64,000 bases of DNA from contig NZ_QYRN01000009.1 in the NCBI RefSeq assembly GCF_003583935.1, positions 1-64,000 on the forward strand, written 5' to 3'. The position numbers and the translations under genes are program-made. Below, piece after piece: positions 24,207 to 33,593 of this stretch. The notes beneath the pieces were generated by a model that saw only the letters and a program-made list of their open reading frames with translations, was not told the DNA's origin and made no database searches. The stretch's first letter is position 1, and each line of letters begins with the position of its first letter. Origin of the DNA: Aureimonas flava. Lineage in GTDB: Bacteria > Pseudomonadota > Alphaproteobacteria > Rhizobiales > Rhizobiaceae.

Positions 24207-25103
24207 TCACTGTGCGAGTTCCTCGCTCAGGGCCTGTGTGAACAGACGGGTCCGGGTCGGCAGCAGCCGTCTGCCCGGAAACACGGCCCAAATCGGAAGC
24301 CGGGACTGATGCCAGTCCATCAGGACGCGCACGAGTGCCCCCGACGAGACCTTGTCCGCCGCGAGGTGATTGGCCAACGGCGCGATCCCGGCCCCGTTCA
24401 GGGCCATGTGCATCAGCACTCCCGGAGAGTTCGCCGTCATCCGCCCTGGTGGACCACCGCTCCACGTCCCCTCGTCGGATGTCAGACGCAGTTCCGGTGG
24501 ATGCCCGATCGTCTGTGTGAGGTGAAGGAACTCGTGCCCTGAAAGATCGGCAGGTGTATCCGGCGTCCCCCGAGCCGCGAGATATCCTGGGGCAGCGTAC
24601 AGACCCATCTCGATGGTTCCGACACGACGGGCGGCGAGAGTTGCGTCGTCTTGCAGATCGCCGATCCGGATCGCGAGGTCGAAGTTCTCGGAGATCAGGT
24701 CGACACGCCGCCTCGAGACATCGACGTCGATGGACAGCCTCGGATACGTGGCCATGAAGCGCGCAAACAGGGAAGCCATCATGTCGGCGGTGAAGTCGGT
24801 CGGAATGGAAATGCGCAGGTGTCCGGTGGGCTCGGAGGAGCCGCTTCTGACGAGTTGGGCCGCCGCGTCGATCTCGGCGGCCACCTGTCTCGCATGTGGC
24901 AGGACGGAACTGCCGAGATCGGTCAACGCGAAGGAGCGGGTCGTCCGATGAAGCAACTTCTCCCCGAGTTGCTCCTCCAGAACCATGATCCGGCGGGATA
25001 CGGTTGAGTTCGGAACGCGCAGCCTCTCCGCTGCACGTTTGAAGCTCCCCTCCTCGACCACGCACGCGAAGATGACGAGATCGTTCGGATCGAGATCCCT
25101 CAA
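24207..25103 (-). CDS. LysR-family transcriptional regulator
   Basis: A 298-residue protein: HTH at about 5-62 (FACVVEEGSFKRAAERL, STVSRRI), then the effector domain (GHLRISIPTDF, ISENFDLAIRIG, NGAGIAPLANHL). It belongs to the CrgA/DsdC-like group common beside quinone reductases. It is transcribed away from the NTF2-fold gene (148-bp spacer) and towards the quinone oxidoreductase, so both neighbours are candidate targets. Confidence 0.88.
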   Translation of the reverse strand: MRDLDPNDLVIFACVVEEGSFKRAAERLRVPNSTVSRRIMVLEEQLGEKLLHRTTRSFALTDLGSSVLPHARQVAAEIDAAAQLVRSGSSEPTGHLRISIPTDFTADMMASLFARFMATYPRLSIDVDVSRRRVDLISENFDLAIRIGDLQDDATLAARRVGTIEMGLYAAPGYLAARGTPDTPADLSGHEFLHLTQTIGHPPELRLTSDEGTWSGGPPGRMTANSPGVLMHMALNGAGIAPLANHLAADKVSSGALVRVLMDWHQSRLPIWAVFPGRRLLPTRTRLFTQALSEELAQ

Positions 25104-25251
25104 TGCCGCCTCCTTAACGTGTGCCCTTCGGTCAGCGATTATCTCATGAGCAGAATTCTGACCACCGAAAACCGGTATTTATCCCAAAAATGAATTCCGT
25201 ATCTTCACGTCATCGGCTGATCGTCAGTCGCCCCGTTCCTCCGGAGATACC

Positions 25252-25842
25252 ATGTTCCGCACCTCCCGCATCGTCGCTTCCGTGCTCGCCTCAGCCCTGT
25301 CCGTCGCAGCCCTTTCCGCCCCATCGACCGGCGCCGCTGCGCAGACCAGCGCCACTTCGGCTCAGTCGGACGCATCCCTGGCCGTCGTGATGGACTTCCT
25401 GTCCAACACGGCTCCCGACAAGGTGGAGGCTGCGGCCGAGCGGCTGGTCGCCCCGGATGCGACCTTTGTCTCCCTCAACTTCGAGAACCCCGAACTGAAG
25501 CAGATCCTGCCGTGGACCGGCACCGACAAGGGCCCGAGGGCTTACAGCGGCACGTTCCTGCGTGTGGCGAACTACTGGAGCATCGAGGACTTCACCGTCA
25601 CCGACTCGCTGGCCTCCGACGAGGACGTCGCGATCTTCGGCAAGTTCACCTACCGCTCGGTCGCCGTGGGCCAGGTCGTCACGTCGCCGTTCTCGATCCA
25701 TGCGAAGGTTCGCGACGGCAAGATGACCTACTTCCAGTTCATGGAAGACACCTATGCCACCGCCGCGTCGTTCCGTCAGTCCGGCACCTGGACCGTCAAG
25801 ACGACGAAGGACGCCGCTCCGAAGGAGGTCGGTGCCCGGTAG
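25252..25842 (+). CDS. Secreted NTF2-fold (SnoaL-like) protein
   Basis: A 196-residue protein with a signal peptide ([20 protein letters not shown], cleavage near AAA-QT), so periplasmic. The mature part follows the SnoaL pattern: [55 protein letters not shown] and [20 protein letters not shown]. Ketosteroid isomerase-like proteins of this type are often found beside quinone or aldehyde detoxification genes. It is divergent from LysR and followed by a VOC dioxygenase 110 bp downstream. Confidence 0.8.
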   Translation: MFRTSRIVASVLASALSVAALSAPSTGAAAQTSATSAQSDASLAVVMDFLSNTAPDKVEAAAERLVAPDATFVSLNFENPELKQILPWTGTDKGPRAYSGTFLRVANYWSIEDFTVTDSLASDEDVAIFGKFTYRSVAVGQVVTSPFSIHAKVRDGKMTYFQFMEDTYATAASFRQSGTWTVKTTKDAAPKEVGAR

Positions 25843-25952
25843 TACCTTCTCCCGACACCGCCCGGCGCCAGGTCTACACCGCCGCACGCCGGGCGGATCG
25901 GCATCGACCGGCCCATGTCGCCAGCCCGGCGGCTAGACATGAGGAGACTCGC

Positions 25953-26909
25953 ATGACCCTCGAACTCACCGGCATCCATCATCTCACGGCGATCACCGCA
26001 CATGCCCCGGAGAACGTCCGGTTCTACACCGAGACGATGGGAATGCGGCTCGTGAAGAAGACCGTCAACCAGGACGACACGTCGGCCTACCATCTGTTCT
26101 ACGGCGATGGTGCCGCCTCGCCGGGAACCGACCTCACCTTCTTCGACTGGCCGACGGATCGGGAGAGGCGTGGACGCGACGGCGTCACGCGCACTGGCCT
26201 CAGGGTTTCCGGCGAGGGCGCGCTCGCGTGGTGGAAGACGAGGTTCGACGAGAAGAGCGTCGTGTCCGGTGAGATCGCCATGATCGACGGACGCGCCTCG
26301 CTCGAATTCGAGGATTTCGAAGGACAGCGCTTTCGCCTCGTCGACGATGGTGGCCCCACGTCGTCGCATCCCTGGGATCGCAGTCCAGTGCCCGCGCAGT
26401 TCCAGATCAAGGGTCTCGGACCCATCGTCATCGCCGTGGCGGACCTGCGTCCGACGTCGACCGTCCTCACCCATCTGATGGGTATGACCGAGATGCGGAC
26501 CTATCCGTCTCCCGACGCCCTGCGCGACGTCCATGTGTTCACGATGGGGCCAGGCGGACCGGCCGCCGAACTGCACGTCGCGGTTCAACCTGCCCTACCA
26601 GGCGCCCGCCAGGGAGCCGGTGGCGTCCATCACGTCGCCTTCCGCACCCCGGACGGTGACCAGTTGAGGCAGTGGGCCGAACGACTGAGGTCCGTGAGGC
26701 TTCCGTCCACGGGCGAAGTCGAGCGGTTCTACTTCCGGTCCGTGTACTTCCGGGAGCCAGGCGGAACCCTGTTCGAGATCGCGACCGACGGACCGGGGTT
26801 CACGGTGGACGAGCCCCTGGAGACACTGGGTCAGTCACTGTCACTTCCCCCTTTCCTGGAGCCTCGTCGGACAGAGATCGAGGCTGGGCTCGTTCCTCTG
26901 ACATCGTGA
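25953..26909 (+). CDS. VOC-family ring-cleaving dioxygenase (MhqO/LinE-like)
   Basis: A 318-residue protein with two vicinal-oxygen-chelate modules. It begins [20 protein letters not shown] with the first metal His, has the second His in GGVHHVAF and Glu in [10 protein letters not shown], a 2-His-1-carboxylate site. The family includes putative hydroquinone dioxygenases induced by quinones through MhqR-type regulators. GAGGAG lies 7 nt before ATG 25953. With the LysR, quinone oxidoreductase and NTF2 genes it forms a plausible quinone-detoxification unit. Confidence 0.87.
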   Translation: MTLELTGIHHLTAITAHAPENVRFYTETMGMRLVKKTVNQDDTSAYHLFYGDGAASPGTDLTFFDWPTDRERRGRDGVTRTGLRVSGEGALAWWKTRFDEKSVVSGEIAMIDGRASLEFEDFEGQRFRLVDDGGPTSSHPWDRSPVPAQFQIKGLGPIVIAVADLRPTSTVLTHLMGMTEMRTYPSPDALRDVHVFTMGPGGPAAELHVAVQPALPGARQGAGGVHHVAFRTPDGDQLRQWAERLRSVRLPSTGEVERFYFRSVYFREPGGTLFEIATDGPGFTVDEPLETLGQSLSLPPFLEPRRTEIEAGLVPLTS

Positions 26910-27031
26910 GCGCTCTAAACATTCAGGTATCTGGGAACGGTTAGGGTGATCGGAGCGGATCGGCAGGACGGCCGATCCCGGCATTGGGCTCACCGGCCGT
27001 CCCGCCGGTTTCTGGAAGGCACCGAGCGGTC

Positions 27032-27505
27032 ATGTCACCGGAGTTTTTCGCCCATCTCCGACCTCTGCACTCAGCCTTCGAGGAGCTAATCGCGTCCCCG
27101 AGATACCCACTGATCGATCCCGTGACGCGGCCTCCCAAGAGTGGCGGCGTGTACGTGTTCTGGTCGAACGGAAAAGCCCTCTACGTGGGTCGGTGCCGAA
27201 ACCTGCGTCAGCGTCTGGCCGGTCACCATCTTCCCAGCATGGGCACGCAGTCGGCCGGCTTCGCCTACCGGCTCGCGCGGATCGCGACGGGCCATGTGAC
27301 ACCCACCTACAGATCAGGCCGCGGTTCGCGAAAGTGGCTTCAGACCGACCCGGAATTCATGGCCGCCTTCGCCACCGCGAAGTCTAAGGTCGCCGCGATG
27401 TCCGTCCAGTACGTGGTCATGGAGGACGACATCACGCAGGCGCTTCTCGAGATCTACTGCGCGGTCGCCTTGCAGACGCCCCACAACTCTTTCCGAACAA
27501 CCTGA
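27032..27505 (+). CDS. GIY-YIG nuclease-family protein
   Basis: A 157-residue protein. The GIY-YIG core is GVYVFWSNGKALYVGRCRN (the GIY as GVY, the YIG as YVG), followed by Arg-rich LRQRLAGH and, near residue 132, an acidic stretch with Glu-Asp-Asp as candidate metal site. Single-domain GIY-YIG proteins act as nicking enzymes or homing-like nucleases. Start ATG 27032 is chosen on frame and length; the ribosome site is poor. It lies between the quinone cluster and a set of palindromic repeats. The function is unknown. Confidence 0.75.
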   Translation: MSPEFFAHLRPLHSAFEELIASPRYPLIDPVTRPPKSGGVYVFWSNGKALYVGRCRNLRQRLAGHHLPSMGTQSAGFAYRLARIATGHVTPTYRSGRGSRKWLQTDPEFMAAFATAKSKVAAMSVQYVVMEDDITQALLEIYCAVALQTPHNSFRTT

Positions 27506-27550
27506 ATTCGCATCATTTACAGCCACTTAGAGAAGTATGCCGTGTTGCAT

Positions 27551-27697
27551 TTGCCGCAGATCCAAGTTGGATCTGCGGTAACTCCGGGCGGGTGGGTCGC
27601 ATCGATTTGCGCTTTGTCGCAGATCCAATCTGGAAAGTGCCGCAGAAAGGAAGGCGGAGCTTCAACTAAATCAACCCTTTAGTTGCCGCAGATCCAA
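27551..27697. repeat. Cluster of TTGCCGCAGATCCAA repeats, one forming a 31-bp palindrome
   Basis: The unit TTGCCGCAGATCCAA occurs at 27551-27565, as TTGTCGCAGATCCAA at 27614-27628 and again at 27683-27697. The first copy is joined through one G to its inverse TTGGATCTGCGGTAA (27567-27581), giving a palindrome with a perfect 12-bp core stem. Between copies 2 and 3, CAACTAAA (27663-27670) and TTTAGTTG (27678-27685) form another hairpin. Possible roles: REP-like element, replication or nucleoid protein site, or attachment-like site at the accessory/core border. No T tract supports termination. Confidence 0.6.
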
Positions 27698-28402
27698 GTA
27701 CCCCGGACATCATCTCCGCCGCTTGTTCGGCACGGCGCTCCGGTATCACGCGGCGCACTCGCGGAACGTCGGAGTTCCGAAAGCCCTCGGTCCGCCCGTA
27801 CGGTCCAGTCCCCTGACCGACCGATCCGTTCCGAAACCGGCGCAAGGCAGGCTCGCCGACCGCGCGCGATGACGCCGACGCGGTCTGCCGAATTGGACCC
27901 CCAAACGCGATCACGCCGCGGGCTCCCCTTGCCGACCGGCAGCGGGAACAAGCCTTCCCGGCATGCTCCGGCGCTGGGTTCGCTTCGGTTCGGGTGATCC
28001 GCCCTTCGGCAACTTCCGCAGCCGAAAGGCCGAAGAGAATGACGGCGATCGTCAACTTCGGCATGCAACGCCTGCAACACGAGCCTGGCGCGTAGTCTAT
28101 GAGACTCTACGGCGGCGACAATCTGCGGTAGTATACGATCTCGCCTACTGCACCGGCTTCAGTTCACGCAGCCGTTGTGTGCCCGGACGAACCAGAACAG
28201 GAAGATGCGCGACAGACGTGTATCGATACACGCACCGCAGATCGGCTCGATGTCCAACATCGCCCTCTTGAAAACCCCCATGAGGAAGATACGAAACTCC
28301 CGCTACGGCGTCGCGACGTGGCATTCGACGCATGTTGCGACACGGAATATCAAGACCTGCAGGGTTAGCGTCGCTTCGATATTGGCAGACGCCGGATGGC
28401 TC
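27698..28402. other. Region without a firm gene
   Basis: 705 bp between the repeats and the GGDEF-EAL gene. One minus-strand frame (27666-28064, 132 codons) begins MPKLTIAVILFGLSAAEVAE, which could be a short signal peptide, but the remainder is Arg/Gly-rich low-complexity sequence and its end runs into the repeats. I leave it uncalled. The upstream part of the GGDEF-EAL frame (from 28175) reads like non-coding sequence. Confidence 0.35.
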
Positions 28403-30337
28403 ATGTTCCTCAAAGCAATGCAGTGGCTGACCCTTTCGTCGGTCGACCGCGAACTGGCGCAAAAGCAGTTCCACGACCTGCGATCGCAGATCCCGCTGCT
28501 CTACACGCTTCTCGCGGTCAACGCCGTGGCCCTCGGATATACGCATTACGGCGTCGCGCCCGACTGGATGTCGGTCTGGGTGCCAGGTGCGCTCGTCATC
28601 GTGGGCGTCGCGCGCACGATCGCCTGGATCCGCTGCAAGCACGTCGAGCACGACCAAACCGTCATCATCCGCCACCTGCGGTACACGACCGTTCTGGGCT
28701 GCCTGATCTCGCTGGCCTACATCGGATGGTCGCTCGGGCTCTCCAACTTCGGCGGACCCGACGAACGCGCCCACGTCGCCACCTTCGTCGGCATCACGGT
28801 CATGGGCTGCATCTTCTGTCTCAGCCCCCTTCCGCAGAGCGCCATTCTCGTCGCGGCCCTGACCACGACCCCCTATCTCGTCTTCTGCCTGCTCACGCCG
28901 GGAAGCGGCATCTACGTCGCGATCGCGTTCAACATCGTCGTCGTGACGCTGGTCGTCCTTCGCGTCCTGATGAACGGCTTCTCCGCCTTCGCCGATCTCG
29001 TCCTGTCGCGGAGCGAAGCGGCACGGCTGGCTCGCGAGGTGACGGTCCTCGCCCATACAGACATGCTCACCGGCCTGCCCAACCGGCGCCGGTTCTTCAC
29101 CGATCTCGAGCGACGCATCGCGGGGCGCGGCGCGAACAGCGAACCCCTCGCGGTGGGCGTCATCGATCTCGACCGGTTCAAGGCGGCCAACGACACCTAC
29201 GGTCATGTCGTCGGGGATCAGATCCTGGCGGAGGTCGGCGCGCGGCTGGCGGCCGAACTGGAGGGGCGCGGCAGCGTGGCACGGCTCGGCGGCGACGAGT
29301 TCGCGTTCGTCATGGACGGTGACGGAGAGGCCGCGATGGCGCTGATGTCGGGGGTCTGCCAGCGCCTGGCGGAACCCTACATGGCCGACGATATCGCCAT
29401 CTCGATCGGCGCGTCCTGCGGCATCGCCACGATCGAGGGAGCCGACCCACGTTCCGCGACGCTCTACGAACGGGCGGACTACGCCCTCTACACCTCGAAG
29501 AGCACGCGGCGCGGCCTGCCGACCCTGTACTCGGAAACGCACGAGAAGGCCGTGCGCTCGGAACGCGCGATCGAGGCCGCCCTCCAGGTCGCCGACCTCG
29601 ACGCCGAACTCGCGATCCATCTCCAGCCCGTGGTGGACACGCGCACGCACGGCCTGTCCGCCGTCGAGGTCCTGGCGCGCTGGACCTCGCCGACGCTCGG
29701 ACCGGTCAGCCCGGCCGTGTTCGTGCCGGTGGCCGAGCGCACCGGCATCGTCCACCGGCTCACCGTGAAGCTGTTCGAGATGGCGCTGGCGCAGGCGGCG
29801 CAGCTGCCGGAAGCCGTCTCGGTCTGCTTCAACCTGTCGGCCCACGACCTGACCTCGCCGGCCACGATCCTGTCGCTGGTCTCGGCGCTTCGCCAGTCCG
29901 GCGTCGCACCCGCGCGCATCGTCTTCGAGCTGACCGAGACGGCGATGCTGCGCGACTTCACCGCCGCGCGCGAATCGCTCGGCATGCTGAGTGCCCTGGG
30001 GGCGCAGGTCGCCATCGACGATTTCGGCACCGGCCATGCGAGCCTCAGCTATCTGCGCGAGCTGCCGATCCACCGCGTCAAGATCGACCGCAGCTTCGTG
30101 TCGGGCGACAAGGCGTTGGCGCGCCGCGACCTCCTGGGCGCGGTGATCGCGATGTGCCGTTCGCTCGACCTGCAATGCGTGGCCGAGGGGGTGGAGACCG
30201 AGGAGCAGATGGCCTTCCTGCGCACGGCCGGCTGCGACGCGCTGCAGGGCTACCTGATCGCGCGTCCCATGCCGCCGGCCGCCCTCGACGACTGGATGAA
30301 CGGACCGCGGGCCCGTCTCGCGGCGGGCGCGGCCTGA
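28403..30337 (+). CDS. Membrane GGDEF-EAL cyclic-di-GMP protein
   Basis: A 644-residue protein. Residues about 30-205 carry five or six membrane helices (LYTLLAVNAVALGYTHYGVA; IAFNIVVVTLVVL). GGDEF at about 235-395: TDMLTGLPNRRRF, RLGGDEFAFV (intact active site). EAL at about 405-640: EVLARW (E-x-L), CFNLSAHDL, FELTETAM, DDFGTGHASLSYL, KIDRSFV, EGVETEEQM and QGYLIARPMP, so the phosphodiesterase residues are present. Both activities are possible. ATG 28403 is used; the in-frame extension to 28175 is not protein-like. It marks the beginning of the conserved chromosomal part. Confidence 0.9.
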   Translation: MFLKAMQWLTLSSVDRELAQKQFHDLRSQIPLLYTLLAVNAVALGYTHYGVAPDWMSVWVPGALVIVGVARTIAWIRCKHVEHDQTVIIRHLRYTTVLGCLISLAYIGWSLGLSNFGGPDERAHVATFVGITVMGCIFCLSPLPQSAILVAALTTTPYLVFCLLTPGSGIYVAIAFNIVVVTLVVLRVLMNGFSAFADLVLSRSEAARLAREVTVLAHTDMLTGLPNRRRFFTDLERRIAGRGANSEPLAVGVIDLDRFKAANDTYGHVVGDQILAEVGARLAAELEGRGSVARLGGDEFAFVMDGDGEAAMALMSGVCQRLAEPYMADDIAISIGASCGIATIEGADPRSATLYERADYALYTSKSTRRGLPTLYSETHEKAVRSERAIEAALQVADLDAELAIHLQPVVDTRTHGLSAVEVLARWTSPTLGPVSPAVFVPVAERTGIVHRLTVKLFEMALAQAAQLPEAVSVCFNLSAHDLTSPATILSLVSALRQSGVAPARIVFELTETAMLRDFTAARESLGMLSALGAQVAIDDFGTGHASLSYLRELPIHRVKIDRSFVSGDKALARRDLLGAVIAMCRSLDLQCVAEGVETEEQMAFLRTAGCDALQGYLIARPMPPAALDDWMNGPRARLAAGAA

Positions 30338-30405
30338 CCCCGCCCTTGCGAAGGCTCCGCCGCGAAGCTACGCAGCGCGCGTAGGGAAATGCGGATGGAG
30401 CTGTC

Positions 30406-31359
30406 ATGACACCGCGCGTTGCCGTCGTCGGCTGTGGGCATTGGGGCCAGAACCACGTGCGCACGCTGAAGGAGATCGGGGCGCTGGCGGCCCTGTCCGA
30501 CGCGGACCCGGCCAAGGCGGCCGCGCTGTCGGAGCGCTTCGCCGTGCCCGCCGTCGCGCTCGACGCGCTGCTCGCCGACCGCGCGATCGACGCATTGGTG
30601 CTTGCCCTTCCCCCCTCGCTGCACGGCCCGACCGCGCGTCGCGCCTTCGCCGCAGGCAAGGACGTGCTGATCGAGAAGCCCATCGGCCTCGACGCCGCCG
30701 ACGCCGCGCGGACCGCCCATGCCGCCGCCGAGGCCGGCCGCATCCTGATGGTCGGGCACGTCCTGCGCTTCCACCCGGTGTTCGAGCGCCTGGAGGCGGC
30801 GGTCGGCGAAGGCCGCGTCGGCGCGGTGCGCCACATCGTCTCGACGCGCCTCGGCCTCGGCCGCTTTCTCGGAATGGACGCGGTCTGGGACCTCGCGCCG
30901 CACGACCTGTCGCTCGTGCTGCGGATCGCCGGCGAGCATCCGTCGTCGGTGGACACGCTGCGCCGCACGGTTCTCAGCGACGAGACCGACGTCGCCGACA
31001 TCGCCCTGCGCTTCCCTTCCGGGATCGGAGCCGAGATCCACGTGTCGCGCGTATCGCCCTTCCGCGATCGGCGATTCTCGGTGATCGGCACCGAGGGGAT
31101 GCTCACCTTCGACGACCTGGCGCCCGAAGGGCAGAAGCTCGCCTTCCACGGCCACAAGGTCTGGCGCGAGGGCGCCGCCTTCGCCTTCCGCTCGGCGGAC
31201 GCGGACTATCTGGACACCGAACCCGGCCTGCCGCTCGACCGCGAGCTGCGCCATTTCCTGGAATGCGTCGCGACGCGCGAGGCGCCGCGCACCGGCGCGG
31301 AGGAGGCGGTGGAAACGGTTCGGATCCTGGAGACGGCGTCGCCCCGCAAGGCCGCCTGA
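30406..31359 (+). CDS. Gfo/Idh/MocA-family oxidoreductase
   Basis: A 317-residue NAD(P)-dependent enzyme. Rossmann start VAVVGCGHWGQNHVRTL; the EKP motif LIEKPIGL (catalytic Lys) near residue 90; C-terminal domain from about 120 with WDLAPHDLSLVLRI. The family acts on sugars or sugar nucleotides; the GCGHWGQN start is frequent in UDP-GlcNAcA 3-dehydrogenase-like members. It follows the GGDEF gene by 68 bp and meets the convergent mnmA with only 4 bp between stops. Confidence 0.87.
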   Translation: MTPRVAVVGCGHWGQNHVRTLKEIGALAALSDADPAKAAALSERFAVPAVALDALLADRAIDALVLALPPSLHGPTARRAFAAGKDVLIEKPIGLDAADAARTAHAAAEAGRILMVGHVLRFHPVFERLEAAVGEGRVGAVRHIVSTRLGLGRFLGMDAVWDLAPHDLSLVLRIAGEHPSSVDTLRRTVLSDETDVADIALRFPSGIGAEIHVSRVSPFRDRRFSVIGTEGMLTFDDLAPEGQKLAFHGHKVWREGAAFAFRSADADYLDTEPGLPLDRELRHFLECVATREAPRTGAEEAVETVRILETASPRKAA

Positions 31360-31363
31360 CGGA

Positions 31364-32545
31364 TCAGGCGACGAGGCTCTCGCCGCCCGTCTCGGCTGGC
31401 AGCGCGCGCTCGGTTCGCGCGATCACGCCGCCGCCGAGCACCTGCGCCCCCTCTCCCTCGCCGGCATAGAACACGCAGGCCTGGCCCGGCGACACGCCGT
31501 CCTCGCCGGCCGCGAGTTCCACAACGGGCGTCCCGTCCGTTCCGCTCGTCAGCCGGGCCGGCGCGGGCGGGCGGGTGGAGCGGATGCGCACGAAGAGATC
31601 GATCGCCTCCTCGCCCGGCCGAGGCATCGCCGCGCGGCCCAGCCAGTTGACCGAGCGAAGCGACAGCCGGCGCGTTTCCAGCGCGGCGCGCGGGCCGACG
31701 GTGACGCGGTTCGCCCGCGCGTCGATGCCCACTACATAGAGCGGCTCCCCCGAAGCGACGCCGAGGCCGCGACGCTGGCCGATGGTGAAGTGGACGATGC
31801 CCTGGTGGCGGCCGAGCGGCCGCCCGTCGAGATGCACGATCTCGCCGGGCTCGCCGGCTTCCGGCCGCAGGCGCGAGATGACGTCGCTGTAGCGCCCCTT
31901 CGAGACGAAGCAGATGTCCTGGCTGTCGGGCTTGGAGGCGACGCCGAGCCCGTATCGGGCGGCGATCTCGCGCGTCTCGGGCTTGGTGAGATGCCCGAGC
32001 GGAAAGCGCAGGAAGTCGATCTGCTCCTGCGTGGTCGCATACAGGAAATAGCTCTGGTCGCGGTCGAGGTCGGCCGGCCGGTAGAGGCTGCGGCCTTCGC
32101 CGTTCGGCCGCGACAGGATGTAGTGGCCGGTCGCCAGCGCGTCGGCGCCGAGCTCGCGCGCGGTGCTCAGAAGGTCGCGGAACTTGACCGTCTGGTTGCA
32201 CGCGACGCACGGGATCGGCGTCTCCCCCGCCAGATAGCTCTCGGCGAACGGATCGATCACCGCCTCGCGGAACCGCTGCTCGTAGTCGAGGACGTAGTGC
32301 GGAATGCCGAGGATTTCGGCCGTGCGCCGCGCGTCGGCGATGTCCTGGCCGGCACAGCAGGCCCCGGCGCGCCGGGGCGTCGCGCCGCCGTCGTAGAGCT
32401 GGAGGGTGATCCCGACGACGTCGTAGCCCTCGTTCTTCAGGATGGCGGCGGTGACCGACGAATCGACGCCGCCCGACATGGCGACCACGACGCGCGTCTC
32501 GGCGGGCGCCTTGGGCAGGTCGAGGCTGTTGGGCATGACATGCAA
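31364..32545 (-). CDS. mnmA: tRNA-specific 2-thiouridylase MnmA
   Basis: A 393-residue protein. PP-loop [13 protein letters not shown] near 22-34; catalytic Cys in [11 protein letters not shown] and second Cys in SQDICFV; ATGHY and [18 protein letters not shown] are conserved family blocks. It makes the s2U34 modification in tRNA-Lys, -Glu and -Gln, using sulfur relayed to the first Cys. The start is 32545 or ATG 32536; length is slightly above average. It is divergent from sciP (239 bp). Confidence 0.95.
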   Translation of the reverse strand: MHVMPNSLDLPKAPAETRVVVAMSGGVDSSVTAAILKNEGYDVVGITLQLYDGGATPRRAGACCAGQDIADARRTAEILGIPHYVLDYEQRFREAVIDPFAESYLAGETPIPCVACNQTVKFRDLLSTARELGADALATGHYILSRPNGEGRSLYRPADLDRDQSYFLYATTQEQIDFLRFPLGHLTKPETREIAARYGLGVASKPDSQDICFVSKGRYSDVISRLRPEAGEPGEIVHLDGRPLGRHQGIVHFTIGQRRGLGVASGEPLYVVGIDARANRVTVGPRAALETRRLSLRSVNWLGRAAMPRPGEEAIDLFVRIRSTRPPAPARLTSGTDGTPVVELAAGEDGVSPGQACVFYAGEGEGAQVLGGGVIARTERALPAETGGESLVA

Positions 32546-32784
32546 ACTCGGCTGCGCCGGACAGGCCGGCAGATATGTCCCCTTTTACTGCGCCGGTCCC
32601 GGCGTGCCAACCATCGGGGACCGCACGCGTTTCGGGCTGCGCACTCCACCGGCCGAGCACCCGCGCGCTGCGGGAGCTTGATTCAACCTGTTATCGAATT
32701 GCTAATAACGGCTTAGCGGAATGTTTAGAGCCGCTGGTCTAGCTTGGCGATGCGATTAGGTCTTTGCGTAATGTAGAGAGTTCA

Positions 32785-33075
32785 ATGACCGATCAGGTTA
32801 GACCAAGAGTGAAATACGTCATTGGACCCGATGGGAGTCCGCTGACGATCGCCGACCTCCCGCCCTCCAATACGAGGCGCTGGGTGATCCGCCGCAAGGC
32901 GGAGGTGGTGGCGGCGGTGCGCGGCGGGCTTCTCAGCCTCGATGAAGCCTGCTCGCGATACACGTTGACCGTGGAAGAGTTCCTTTCCTGGCAGGCGTCG
33001 ATCGACAGCCATGGCCTGGCCGGGCTGCGCACCACGCAGCTCCAGGAATACCGGAAGAAGATCGATCTTCACTGA
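32785..33075 (+). CDS. sciP: CtrA inhibitor SciP (DUF1153)
   Basis: A 96-residue protein with the SciP pattern: YVIGPDGSPLTIADLPP, then a trihelical HTH (RRWVIRRKAEVVAAVRGG, LLSLDEACSRYTLTVEEFLS) and the basic C-terminus LQEYRKKIDLH. SciP binds CtrA and blocks its activation of transcription in the cell cycle (known in Caulobacter). A GATTC (CcrM GANTC) site lies at 32680-32684, about 100 bp upstream. It is followed by a good terminator and lies about 0.9 kb from ctrA, an arrangement conserved in Hyphomicrobiales. Confidence 0.93.
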   Translation: MTDQVRPRVKYVIGPDGSPLTIADLPPSNTRRWVIRRKAEVVAAVRGGLLSLDEACSRYTLTVEEFLSWQASIDSHGLAGLRTTQLQEYRKKIDLH

Positions 33076-33101
33076 TCGCTTCGCCGGCGGCGAGACGAAG
33101 G

Positions 33102-33133
33102 AAGGGTCGGCCCGAAAGGCGCCGGCCTTTTTT
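33102..33133 (+). terminator. Terminator after sciP
   Basis: GGTCGGC (33105-33111) pairs with GCCGGCC (33121-33127) with one wobble; a 9-nt loop; TTTTTT follows directly. Confidence 0.75.
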
Positions 33134-33172
33134 CATGGGCGGCCCCTGCCCCCGCCGCGCAGGACGGCCACG

Positions 33173-33205
33173 AAAAAGGGGCCCGGCGCTTGGCGTCCGG
33201 GCCCC
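33173..33205 (-). terminator. Terminator after fliJ-like gene
   Basis: On the minus strand, GGGGCCCGG and CCGGGCCCC form a strong stem followed by TTTTT (plus-strand A run 33173-33177). It lies 29 bp after the fliJ-like stop. Confidence 0.75.
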
Positions 33206-33233
33206 GATCGGGAGGTCTGGGAAATCCTGCGGA

Positions 33234-33593
33234 TCAGGCGACGGCGGTGCGGCGGTCCTCGCCGGCATCGCGCTGCTCGAGCTTTTCGGCGTTGACCAGT
33301 TCGGCCTCGGCCTCCTCGAGCGCGATCCGCGCGGCGTTCATCTGGATGCGCAGGTCGCCGGCCGAGTTCGTCAGATTGTCGCGGCGGGTGCGCGCGGCCT
33401 TGGCGAAGGTCGGATAGGCGAAGTGATTGAGGTCCGTGATGCCGGACTTCTTCTCCTCGCTGGCGATCTGGGCGTCGAGCTCGCCGGCCATCCGCTCGAA
33501 TTCGTTGAGCATCATCTGCAATTGGTCGGTCTGCCGCCGCTTCTCTGCCACCTTGAAGCGCGCCAGCCGAACCAGGTTGTCACGTTTGGCCAT
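33234..33593 (-). CDS. fliJ: FliJ-like flagellar export chaperone
   Basis: A 119-residue coiled-coil protein, starting MAKRDNLVRLARFKVAEKRR, with FERMAGELDAQIASEE, SGITDLNHFAYPTFA and a second heptad-rich helix to the end. Proteins of this sequence type encoded beside ctrA in Brucella and Agrobacterium are annotated FliJ: a soluble stalk of the type III export ATPase FliI. No other flagellar gene is in the window, so the function rests on family membership. The start is standard. It is divergent from ctrA. Confidence 0.8.
   Translation of the reverse strand: MAKRDNLVRLARFKVAEKRRQTDQLQMMLNEFERMAGELDAQIASEEKKSGITDLNHFAYPTFAKAARTRRDNLTNSAGDLRIQMNAARIALEEAEAELVNAEKLEQRDAGEDRRTAVA

Noticed and set aside
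27551-27697. CRISPR-like array
   Set aside because: Repeats are only 15 bp, irregularly spaced (48 and 54 bp between units), one is inverted, and no cas gene is near.
27666-28064. Possible secreted 132-residue protein on the minus strand
   Set aside because: The first 20 residues resemble a signal peptide, but the remainder is low-complexity and the end lies in the repeat cluster; no ribosome site was seen.
28145-30175. A 676-codon minus-strand open frame
   Set aside because: It is antisense to the GGDEF-EAL gene, consists of Asp/Arg/His-rich low-complexity sequence typical of high-GC shadow frames and has no motif.
31206-32660. A 484-codon minus-strand frame overlapping mnmA
   Set aside because: Offset frame of mnmA with Arg/Ala-rich content and no homology.
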